13,099 nt of DNA from Gammaproteobacteria bacterium (GTDB lineage: Bacteria > Pseudomonadota > Gammaproteobacteria > Chromatiales > Chromatiaceae). The notes beneath the pieces were generated by a model. That model was not told the origin of the DNA. It worked only from the letters and a program-made list of their open reading frames with translations, and made no database searches. Shown here one piece after another: positions 1 to 6,616 of the stretch. A program made the translations under genes and the position numbers. The DNA is taken from positions 1-13,099 of the forward strand of contig JAHEHQ010000027.1 of assembly GCA_024644505.1 (NCBI GenBank). The letters run 5' to 3'. How positions within the stretch are numbered: the stretch's first letter is position 1; each line of letters begins with the position of its first letter.

Positions 1-1939
1 GGGGTTCGCGAACTTTAAGCCAATAGCTCAGAGTTTTTCTCAAGGTATCCATCATAACGGGCTTGGAAAGATAATCATCCATGCCCGCCTCAATGCACTT
101 CTCGCGGTCTCCCGCCATGGCGTTGGCCGTCATGGCAATGATCGGCACCGGCGGCCAACCTTTGGTACGCTCCCGCTGACGAATCAATCGTGTAGCCTCG
201 TAGCCATCCATAACGGGCATCTGGCAGTCCATCAGTATCAGATCGTACGGACTTCCGCTGGCAGCAGTAACCGCGGATTTGCCATCCGTCACCGTTTCGC
301 AGCTCAGACCCATCCGCTGCAGCATCTTTTTCGAGACCCCCAGATTTACTGGGTTGTCTTCCACCACCAGTACCCTGCCTGAAAGCTTCGACTCCTCAGA
401 AACTCCCCGGAGCGCCGTTTCGTCATCCTGTACCGGTAATGCTTCCTCCGATCCGGAACCGGGCATAAGATGTGATCCCGGGCTCGCATCGGACGGCACC
501 TCCCCGGGTACAGGCCTCTCGAGGGGCAGAGCAAACCAGAACACCGAGCCTACGCCGGGCTCCGATCTAACGCTGATCCGCCCTCCCAATAACTCCACAA
601 GCCCCTTGCTTATCACCAACCCCAGGCCTGTGCCGCCATGCCTGCGGGTAGTGGAGGCATCGGCCTGGGAGAATGACTGAAACAGTTTCGGTATCGTGTC
701 GGGACTAATACCTATGCCGGTATCCGTGACCGAAAACATCAACCGCTCCCCGATCCAGCGTTCGTGGTCTAAAGAAACCTCCAGGGTAATACTTCCTTTA
801 TTGGTGAATTTGATGGCATTGCTCACCAGATTCACCAGAATCTGTCTCAGGCGAATCGGGTCGCCCAGGATGATTGGGGGTACGTCATTGCTCACCAGGT
901 ATTGCAGATCGAGGTTTTTCTTCTGCGCAACCCCCGACATAACCATCACCACCGCATTGACCAGCTCCCAGACATCGAAGGCAATCTTCTCCACCTCGAG
1001 ACGTCCTGCCTCGATTTTGGAAAAATCGAGAATATCGTTGATGATGCTCAGCAGGTGATGGGATGAGGAAAGCGCGGTGGCAACGAATTGCTTCTGCTCC
1101 TGATCCAGTCGCGTGTCCCTGAGCATCTCCAGTACCGGCACGATACCGTTCAATGGTGTCCGGATCTCGTGACTCATGGTGGCCAGAAACTCGCTCTTGG
1201 CCATAGCCGCCGACTCCGCTGCCTCTTTTTCAAGGAACAGTTGCCGTTCCAGATCCCTGCGCCTTGAATCCGGTTCTTCCGACATGTGCCGCTTTGCAAA
1301 ACTCTCTTCGGCCGGCTCCCGTGACTGCAGCGGCATCAGCCCCAGAATCTCCCTGTCCGCGCGCAATCTGGAGATCAACGTCATCAGGCTGGCAAATGCC
1401 ACGGCCGTCAGGCTTATCAGAATCACTGCAGCGCTTATCACAAGCAGATGGTCCGTCGGGGGCCACTCAGAGGAGGATGAAAGCGCCATGGTTATGGGCA
1501 CCAGCAGACCTAAAACAAAAAATACCAGCGCGGACACCAGGGGTGACTGGAGCAGGAGCATCAGATGCACCCCGCCTGCAACAAAGAGAACCAGCAACAG
1601 GTCGAGGCCTGCGTTGTAGTCGGGATAGGGATAGATGGCAGCCGCACCCCAGCAAAGGCCTGCGAACAGACTCAGCGGCAAAGGATAATATTGCCAGTCC
1701 CAGGCTGCGGATTGACCGGGCCTGACACTTCGCCAAAGGTACCAAAGCACCAGTTGACAGGCACTCACCAGCCCGATCGCCACGCTCCAGATGAGTACCA
1801 CATCGTTTCCGAAACCGCCTGCGGTTTCAACGATGGCCCATGCCAATAACAGCGTGGCAAGCGCACCGGGACCTATCCCCTTATAGAAAAACCGGACCTG
1901 TTCGGCACGCAGCAGGACAGCTCTATCGTACTGTTTCAT
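1..1939 (-). CDS. Hybrid sensor histidine kinase with six-helix membrane input region (partial, continues past left edge)
   Basis: This is a membrane sensor kinase that should autophosphorylate on His and pass phosphate to its own receiver domain. The reverse strand reads from an ATG at 1939 through 646 codons to the window edge without a stop. Residues 1-190 hold about six hydrophobic segments (near 24-40, 47-68, 86-103, 112-131, 134-152, 166-189). A short linker leads to the HisKA H-box (SHEIRTPLNG, His257), the N-box around Asn370/Asn374, the DTGIG motif at 406-410 and the GGTGLGL motif from 435. After a flexible acidic linker (about 475-520) a receiver domain begins (VLVVEDNPVN). Its phosphoacceptor is Asp571 in LMDCQMP and its conserved Lys is in LSKP. 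The missing C-terminus might carry an HPt domain, which cannot be seen here. No clear Shine-Dalgarno precedes the ATG, but the N-terminal RAEQV segment before helix 1 makes this start plausible. The signal it senses is unknown. It is transcribed away from the pyr operon. Confidence 0.93.
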   Translation of the reverse strand, partial: MKQYDRAVLLRAEQVRFFYKGIGPGALATLLLAWAIVETAGGFGNDVVLIWSVAIGLVSACQLVLWYLWRSVRPGQSAAWDWQYYPLPLSLFAGLCWGAAAIYPYPDYNAGLDLLLVLFVAGGVHLMLLLQSPLVSALVFFVLGLLVPITMALSSSSEWPPTDHLLVISAAVILISLTAVAFASLMTLISRLRADREILGLMPLQSREPAEESFAKRHMSEEPDSRRRDLERQLFLEKEAAESAAMAKSEFLATMSHEIRTPLNGIVPVLEMLRDTRLDQEQKQFVATALSSSHHLLSIINDILDFSKIEAGRLEVEKIAFDVWELVNAVVMVMSGVAQKKNLDLQYLVSNDVPPIILGDPIRLRQILVNLVSNAIKFTNKGSITLEVSLDHERWIGERLMFSVTDTGIGISPDTIPKLFQSFSQADASTTRRHGGTGLGLVISKGLVELLGGRISVRSEPGVGSVFWFALPLERPVPGEVPSDASPGSHLMPGSGSEEALPVQDDETALRGVSEESKLSGRVLVVEDNPVNLGVSKKMLQRMGLSCETVTDGKSAVTAASGSPYDLILMDCQMPVMDGYEATRLIRQRERTKGWPPVPIIAMTANAMAGDREKCIEAGMDDYLSKPVMMDTLRKTLSYWLKVREP

Positions 1940-2015
1940 ACTGTTTATTAGTGTAACCCAACACCCAGCGGCTGCAGGTGCTAGTACTCCGTCAACATGA
2001 TAGTGCCGGGTTCAG

Positions 2016-2112
2016 TGAGTTTGTCAGCGTTCATGGCAAGGCGCAACTCGCCGGCAATGGCCGCTTCCCTTGCCAAGAGTTGCAACGCAGTCCATGGGCG
2101 CTGACAAGCTCA
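2016..2112 (+). repeat. Hairpin unit A of the 270-bp element
   Basis: The outer stem pairs 2016-2036 with 2092-2112 over 21 positions: 18 Watson-Crick pairs and three pairs that would be G-U in plus-strand RNA. An inner 7-bp stem pairs GCAACTC (2043-2049) with GAGTTGC (2077-2083). The flanks GCAAGGC and AACGC and the loop AATGGC are shared with unit B in reverse orientation. Confidence 0.8.
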
Positions 2113-2120
2113 CCCGCAGG

Positions 2121-2216
2121 GCGTCTCCGTGGCGTCCCGCAGCCGCGTTGCAGTGCTTGGAAAGGGCATGCCATTCCCTGCGCACTGCGCCTTGCTGCGA
2201 AACGCCACGGAGATGC
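2121..2216 (-). repeat. Hairpin unit B of the 270-bp element, inverted and diverged copy of unit A
   Basis: The outer stem pairs 2121-2142 with 2195-2216, and 21 of 22 positions pair on the minus strand if two G-U pairs are counted. The inner 7-bp stem pairs GCAGTGC (2150-2156) with GCACTGC (2182-2188). Read on the minus strand it has the same order as unit A: outer stem, GCAAGGC, inner stem, a loop containing AATGGC, inner stem, AACGC, outer stem. The stem sequences differ from unit A but remain complementary. Confidence 0.8.
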
Positions 2217-2322
2217 TGCACCCGGCAATATCATGTTGACGGAGTACTAGTCATGTCCCCACGCAGAGAAGGCCTGTGACGGGGCATCTCGATCCAAGAG
2301 AAGAACAATAAGGCAAGCCGCA

Positions 2323-3282
2323 GTGGGCATACCGAATTTACAGCTCAACGCAGAGGGAAGACTGAAACACTTCCTTACCATCGACGGGTTCAGCCGGGAG
2401 CTGCTGACCGAGATACTCGATGTCGCCGAATCCTTTACCGGGGCTTCGAAAGATACTGTAAAAAAGGTCCCGCTGTTGCGGGGCAAAGTCATCTGCAACC
2501 TTTTTTTCGAAACCAGCCCCCGCACCCGAACCAGTTTCGAGGTCGCCGCGAAGCGGCTGTCGGCCGATGTCCTGAATCTCGAAATCGACAGCTCGGCCGC
2601 GACCCTGCTGGACACCTTGCGAAACCTCGAGGCCATGCACCTGGACATGTTCGTTGTGCGCCACCAGGACAGCGGGGCCGCCCATTTCATAGCCCGTCAC
2701 GCCGCTCCCCGCGTCAGTGTTATCAATGCCGGCGACGGCCGCCACTCGCACCCCACCCAGGCCATGCTCGACATGCTCACGATCCGCCATCACAAGGGGG
2801 ACTTCACCGGGCTGCGTATCGCCATTGTCGGGGACATCCTGCATTCCCGGGTGGCCCGTTCCCAGATCCTTGCCCTGAACAGCCTGGGAACGTCGGAGGT
2901 GCGGCTCATTGCCCCGCGCACCCTGTTGCCGGCGGATGCGAGAACCCTGGGTGTTCATCTGTTTCACGACCTGGAACAGGGCATACGTGATGTGGATGCC
3001 ATCATCATTCTGCCCCTGAGGAAAGAGTGGATGCGGGGCACCCTGCTGCCCAGTGAACAGGAATATTCCAGACTCTACGGGCTCACCGAAGAGAAATTGA
3101 AGGCCGCGAAGGAAGATGCCATTGTGATGCACCCCGGCCCAATAAACCGGGGAGTGGAGCTCGACTCCCAGGTGGCGGATGGTCCCAGTTCGGTGATACT
3201 GCAGCAGGTCAGTTTCGGCATCGCGATTCGCATGGCGGTCATGTCCATGGCAATGGGTTCAAAAGGGGCGGCCAGGAGATGA
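2323..3282 (+). CDS. pyrB: Aspartate carbamoyltransferase homologue (class A, Pseudomonas-type), probably catalytically degenerate
   Basis: The 319-residue product aligns along its length with class A ATCases, which join carbamoyl phosphate to aspartate in pyrimidine synthesis. Retained features, with E. coli equivalents, are Arg113 (R105), His143 and Gln146 in HPTQ (H134, Q137), Arg176 in HSRVARS (R167) and the HPGPINRG motif. Several core residues are altered. The carbamoyl-phosphate motif STRTR reads SPRTR (Pro66). The loop that normally carries Ser80 and Lys84 is about four residues short, with IDSSAAT at 88-94 and no lysine. The aspartate motif (R-x-Q-x-x-R) reads PLRKEW at 231-236, so Arg229 and Gln231 equivalents are lost. 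The start is GTG at 2323 with AAGG nine bases upstream; an in-frame TAG at 2248 precedes it and no ATG lies between. The stop overlaps the next gene by four bases (ATGA). The family is certain; ATCase activity is doubtful. Alternatives are a structural or regulatory pseudoenzyme or a transferase with changed substrate. Confidence 0.9.
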   Translation: MGIPNLQLNAEGRLKHFLTIDGFSRELLTEILDVAESFTGASKDTVKKVPLLRGKVICNLFFETSPRTRTSFEVAAKRLSADVLNLEIDSSAATLLDTLRNLEAMHLDMFVVRHQDSGAAHFIARHAAPRVSVINAGDGRHSHPTQAMLDMLTIRHHKGDFTGLRIAIVGDILHSRVARSQILALNSLGTSEVRLIAPRTLLPADARTLGVHLFHDLEQGIRDVDAIIILPLRKEWMRGTLLPSEQEYSRLYGLTEEKLKAAKEDAIVMHPGPINRGVELDSQVADGPSSVILQQVSFGIAIRMAVMSMAMGSKGAARR

Positions 3283-4568
3283 CCGCGCCGAGCAACATTC
3301 TCATCGCCAACGGCCGTCTGATCGACCCCGCCAACGGTATCGATGACACGCGTAATCTTTATATTGTCGCTGGACGGGTCCAGGGTGTAGGTCATTCACC
3401 TGGCGGATTCCGGCCCGACCGGACCATCGATGCAGGGGGGCTGATTGTATGCCCCGGTCTGATTGACCTGAGTGTCCGTGCCGGGGAACCCGGGCGGGAA
3501 CAGAATGCGATCCTGAAAAGCGAGACCCGGGCAGCCGCCAAAGGCGGCATCACGACCTTCTGCTGCCCCCCCGATACCGATCCGGTGATCGACACCCCTG
3601 CCATGGCGACCCTGGTGAGAAAGCGGTCTGAGCGCATCGGCTATGCGCGTCTGCTGCCCGTGGGGGCACTGACCCGGGGGCTGAAAGGTAAGCGATTGAG
3701 CGAGATGACCGCCCTGAAACAGGCAGGCTGCGTTGCTTTCAGCAATGGGGAACACCCGCTTGCCGACACCCTGGTGGAACGCCGCGCCCTGGAGTACGCA
3801 GCAACCTTCAACCTGACAGTGATGCTGCGGCCGGAAGACCGGCACCTGCGAGACAGTGGGTGTGTGCACGAAGGCCCGGTGGCGAGCCGGCTCGGTCTCC
3901 CGGGTATCCCCGAGGTTGCCGAAACGGTGGCGACAGCCAGAGACCTGGCTCTGGCGGAGCACACGGGCTGCCGCATCCATTTCCGGGGGCTTTCGACCGG
4001 CACCGCGGTGCGCATGCTGGCCCAGGGCCGGAATCAGCGGCTGGATGTCTCCGCCGATGTGGCCATTCATCAGCTGCATCTCACCGAAATGGACATGGAG
4101 GGTTTCGACAGCAACTGCCACGTCAGCCCACCGCTGCGCACCCTCCTGGACCGGGACACACTCCGGAGCGGCGTGTCCCAGGGGATCATAAGCGCCATCT
4201 GCTCGGACCACCAACCCCTTGAACCGGACGCCAAGGAGGCGCCCTTTCCTTCCACACGACCGGGCATCTCCGGCCTGGAAACCCTGCTGCCTCTCGCCCT
4301 GAGGCTGGTACAGGAAGGCGTATTGACCCTGCCGCAGGCCATTGCCAGACTCACCAGCGGACCGGCGGATATACTCGGACTGGATTACGGCCGCCTGGGT
4401 CTTGGATCCACTGCAGATATCTGCATCTTCGATCCCGTCAGGCACTGGCAACTACATGAGCAGGATCTATTCAGTTCCGGACGCAATACCCCATTTCTTG
4501 GCTGGGAGTTCACCGGCCAGGTAACCCACACACTTCTGGAAGGCGCAATTGTTTATGAAGCAGACTGA
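3279..4568 (+). CDS. pyrC': Dihydroorotase-like non-catalytic subunit PyrC' (pseudo-DHOase)
   Basis: The 429-residue product belongs to the amidohydrolase/dihydroorotase superfamily, with the usual PGLIDL turn at 59-64. An active type I dihydroorotase has DxHxH directly after this; here the positions are Ser65 and Arg67, so the first two zinc ligands are missing. The equivalent of the H-x-E-D site reads RPED (Arg184), and the later histidine-rich strand reads RIHFRGLS. The Asp of SDHQP (Asp310) remains. This pattern fits the non-catalytic PyrC' of Pseudomonas, which is needed to assemble class A ATCase with PyrB. The gene overlaps pyrB by the ATGA at 3279-3282, as in that system, which suggests translational coupling and complex formation. 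AGGAG abuts the ATG, and a better-spaced AAAAGGGG lies upstream inside pyrB. A functional dihydroorotase must be encoded elsewhere if the organism makes pyrimidines. Confidence 0.9.
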   Translation: MTAPSNILIANGRLIDPANGIDDTRNLYIVAGRVQGVGHSPGGFRPDRTIDAGGLIVCPGLIDLSVRAGEPGREQNAILKSETRAAAKGGITTFCCPPDTDPVIDTPAMATLVRKRSERIGYARLLPVGALTRGLKGKRLSEMTALKQAGCVAFSNGEHPLADTLVERRALEYAATFNLTVMLRPEDRHLRDSGCVHEGPVASRLGLPGIPEVAETVATARDLALAEHTGCRIHFRGLSTGTAVRMLAQGRNQRLDVSADVAIHQLHLTEMDMEGFDSNCHVSPPLRTLLDRDTLRSGVSQGIISAICSDHQPLEPDAKEAPFPSTRPGISGLETLLPLALRLVQEGVLTLPQAIARLTSGPADILGLDYGRLGLGSTADICIFDPVRHWQLHEQDLFSSGRNTPFLGWEFTGQVTHTLLEGAIVYEAD

Positions 4569-5436
4569 CCGATCCCACCGGGATACCATATTTCTCGAGC
4601 AGGCGGAGATACTCGAACACCAGGCCTTCGAAGGCGACCAGTATATTTTTAAGCTGCGCGCACCCGAGTGCGCACGCACCGCCCTGCCCGGCAGCTTTGC
4701 CCACATCCAGGTAGACCCTGCCCTGCCCCTGCGCCGTCCCATTTCGATCATGCGTACCTCGCCTACAGACGGTTGGGTGGAGTTCCTTTACAAGGTGGTC
4801 GGCAATGGCACCCGTATCCTGGCCGGACGCCGGGCAGGCGAATCCCTGAGTATACTGGCTCCCATCGGCACACCGTTTGAGCTGCACCCGGAGCATCCGG
4901 CCCCGCTGCTCATAGGCGGCGGCGTGGGAATGCCGCCCATGGTGTTTCTGGCCCAGAACCTGGCCGGTGACAACCGCTTCCATCCCCTCGTCATTCTTGG
5001 CTCCGAGGTCCCTTTTCCCTTCCGCCCACAGCCTTCCCGGATACTGGCACCCGCCATGCCTGACGGAGTGATCGCGAGCATGCCGCTGCTGGATGACTGG
5101 GGCATTCCCAGCCGCCTGACCAGCCTCGCTGGTTTTCCAGGTTGCCATCAAGGCTATGTCACCGACCTGGCAAGGTTCTGGTTGCAGTCGCTGAATGATG
5201 AGGCGCTGGCGGAAGTGGAGATCTTCTCCTGCGGCCCCCATCCGATGCTGGAGGCCGTGGTCAGGCTGGCGCGGGAATTCAATCTGCCCTGCCAGGTCTC
5301 ACTGGAAGAGTACATGGCCTGCGGTATCGGCGGGTGTGCGGGCTGTGTGGTCCCGCTGGGGACCGGCTCGGGGCAGGAGATGAAGCGGGTCTGCGTGGAC
5401 GGTCCGGTATTCGACGGCAGGCAGGTTTTCAGCTGA
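4555..5436 (+). CDS. PyrK-like iron-sulfur flavoprotein (dihydroorotate dehydrogenase electron-transfer subunit family)
   Basis: The product of about 293 residues is a ferredoxin-reductase-type protein with a C-terminal [2Fe-2S] site. In order it shows an FAD-binding barrel with the RPIS motif (Arg61-Ser64), an NAD-binding half opening with IGGGVGMPP (120-128), the SCGPHPML motif (225-232), and four cysteines spaced C-x4-C-x2-C-x15-C (Cys256, 261, 264, 280). This is the layout of PyrK, which moves electrons from the class 1B dihydroorotate dehydrogenase flavin to NAD+. No pyrD is present in the window, so its partner is unknown. The start is ambiguous: ATG at 4555 overlaps pyrC' by 14 bases with GGAAGG 11 bases upstream, while an in-frame TTG at 4549 has a 5-base spacer. 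Either way it is coupled to pyrC'. Other ferredoxin-NAD(P) reductase-like roles are possible. Confidence 0.88.
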   Translation: MKQTDRSHRDTIFLEQAEILEHQAFEGDQYIFKLRAPECARTALPGSFAHIQVDPALPLRRPISIMRTSPTDGWVEFLYKVVGNGTRILAGRRAGESLSILAPIGTPFELHPEHPAPLLIGGGVGMPPMVFLAQNLAGDNRFHPLVILGSEVPFPFRPQPSRILAPAMPDGVIASMPLLDDWGIPSRLTSLAGFPGCHQGYVTDLARFWLQSLNDEALAEVEIFSCGPHPMLEAVVRLAREFNLPCQVSLEEYMACGIGGCAGCVVPLGTGSGQEMKRVCVDGPVFDGRQVFS

Positions 5437-5461
5437 AAAGGATCCGGCTTTCCGGGGGAAC

Positions 5462-6586
5462 TCAGAACTCCTGTTCATCCATCAGGGATACAGATCCCAT
5501 TTTCGTGCCATAAGTCTCTACGTCACCGCTGCCCAACTTTATCATCAACCGAACCTCGTTGGAGGAATCAGCATAGAGAATCGCATCCTCATAGCTGATC
5601 TTCCCCTGCTTGTAGAGGGTATACAGCGCCTGGTCAAAGGTTATCATGCCGTGTTCGGTGGAGCGCTTCATCAGATCCTTGAGCTTGTGAACCTCGCCTT
5701 TTCGGATCAGGTCCGCCGCCAGCGGCGTGTTGATCAGGACCTCCACCACAGGCAAGCGCTCGTTTCCCTTGACGCTGCGCACCAGCTGCTGGGCGACGAC
5801 GGCCCTCAGGTTCAGGGAAAGATCCATGAACAACTGGTCACGCCGGTCTTCCGGGAAAAAATTGATAACGCGGTCCAGGGCTTGGTTGGCATTGTTTGCA
5901 TGCAGGGTCGACAGACACAGGTGGCCCGTCTCCGCGAACGCAATGGCATGATCCATGGTCTCCCGGGTCCGGATCTCACCGATGAGTATCACATCGGGCG
6001 CCTGACGCAGGGTGTTTTTCAAGGCCACCCCGTAGGACTCGGTATCGATACCCACCTCACGCTGCGTGACGATACAGCCGGCATGTTTATGAGCGAATTC
6101 GATGGGGTCCTCAATGGTGACGATATGACCCGTGCTGTTGTGGTTGCGAAAGCCGATCATAGCTGCCAGGGATGTGGATTTTCCGGTTCCCGTCGCACCC
6201 GCGAATATCACCAGGCCACGCTTGGTCATGGCCAGGTCCTTGAGAATCGGGGGCAGCCTGAGCTCGTGGATCTCCGGGATTTCCCCCTCGATACGCCTCA
6301 GCACCATCCCCACGGCGTTGCGCTGCACGAACGCGCTGACACGAAAACGTCCCACCCCAGAGGCACTGATCGCAAAATTGCACTCCTTGGTCTGGGCAAA
6401 CTCCTCCTGCTGGGCCGGAGACATGACACCCGTGACCATGTCCCTCGCCTGCTGTTCATCCACCCGATCCCCGGAGACCGGCATAATACGCCCGTTGAGT
6501 TTTATACAGGGGGGCATACCCACCGTAATGAAGAGATCGGAGGCCTTTTTCTTGGAAACCAGCTTCAGCAGTACATCCAGATCCAC
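5462..6586 (-). CDS. pilU: Type IV pilus retraction ATPase PilU
   Basis: This is a cytoplasmic hexameric secretion-type ATPase that assists PilT in depolymerising type IV pili during twitching. The 374-residue protein has the N-terminal PilT-like domain and Walker A GATGTGKST (130-138). It also has the Asp box TIEDPIEF (157-164), Walker B DVILIGE with Glu204, and an intact His box with His222 and His229 (STLHANNA). The C-terminal tail beyond about 345 is acidic and poorly conserved, which is typical of PilU and longer than PilT. The start is GTG at 6586 with an AGGGGA-type ribosome site upstream. It follows pilT in the same direction after 30 bases, so the two are probably one transcript. It converges on the pyrK-like gene with only 25 bases between stops. 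Confidence 0.95.
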   Translation of the reverse strand: MDLDVLLKLVSKKKASDLFITVGMPPCIKLNGRIMPVSGDRVDEQQARDMVTGVMSPAQQEEFAQTKECNFAISASGVGRFRVSAFVQRNAVGMVLRRIEGEIPEIHELRLPPILKDLAMTKRGLVIFAGATGTGKSTSLAAMIGFRNHNSTGHIVTIEDPIEFAHKHAGCIVTQREVGIDTESYGVALKNTLRQAPDVILIGEIRTRETMDHAIAFAETGHLCLSTLHANNANQALDRVINFFPEDRRDQLFMDLSLNLRAVVAQQLVRSVKGNERLPVVEVLINTPLAADLIRKGEVHKLKDLMKRSTEHGMITFDQALYTLYKQGKISYEDAILYADSSNEVRLMIKLGSGDVETYGTKMGSVSLMDEQEF

Positions 6587-6616
6587 ACAGATCCCCTGTC
6601 GTTGCCGCGGATGGCG

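Larger units (their letters stand above)
1981..2250. mobile_element. 270-bp MITE/REPIN-like palindromic element with 31-bp terminal inverted repeats
   Basis: The outer 31 bases (1981-2011, beginning CTAGTACTCCGTCAAC) match the reverse complement of 2220-2250 at 30 of 31 positions; the mismatch is G2003 against A2228. The match stops abruptly at both outer ends. Inside lie two further long inverted repeats (2016-2036 with 2092-2112, and 2121-2142 with 2195-2216), which form two hairpin units in opposite orientation. There is no room for a transposase, and the short ORFs inside have no recognisable product. This is the architecture of a non-autonomous transposable element or a large REP doublet. 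A target duplication cannot be told apart from the repeat end because the terminal CTAG is itself a palindrome. The element lies between the divergent kinase gene and pyrB, 72 bp before the pyrB start, so it may carry or displace the pyrB promoter. The family assignment is inference. Confidence 0.75.

Noticed and set aside
2016..2216. Integron attC-like or CRISPR-like reading of the two hairpin units
   Set aside because: The core sites typical of attC (RYYYAAC / GTTRRRY) are not in place, and there are only two inverted units, not spaced direct repeats.
1978..2279. Several short ORFs on both strands within the palindromic element
   Set aside because: They are by-products of the inverted repeats, since the same hairpins are read in several frames; none has a family or a ribosome site.
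3396..4451. Minus-strand open frame of 351 codons over pyrC'
   Set aside because: It is a shadow of pyrC' in the opposite strand, with no recognisable domain or ribosome site.
5437..5461. Possible bidirectional terminator between the convergent pyrK-like gene and pilU
   Set aside because: Only a 4-bp CCGG-CTTT-CCGG stem is present, with no T-run on either strand.
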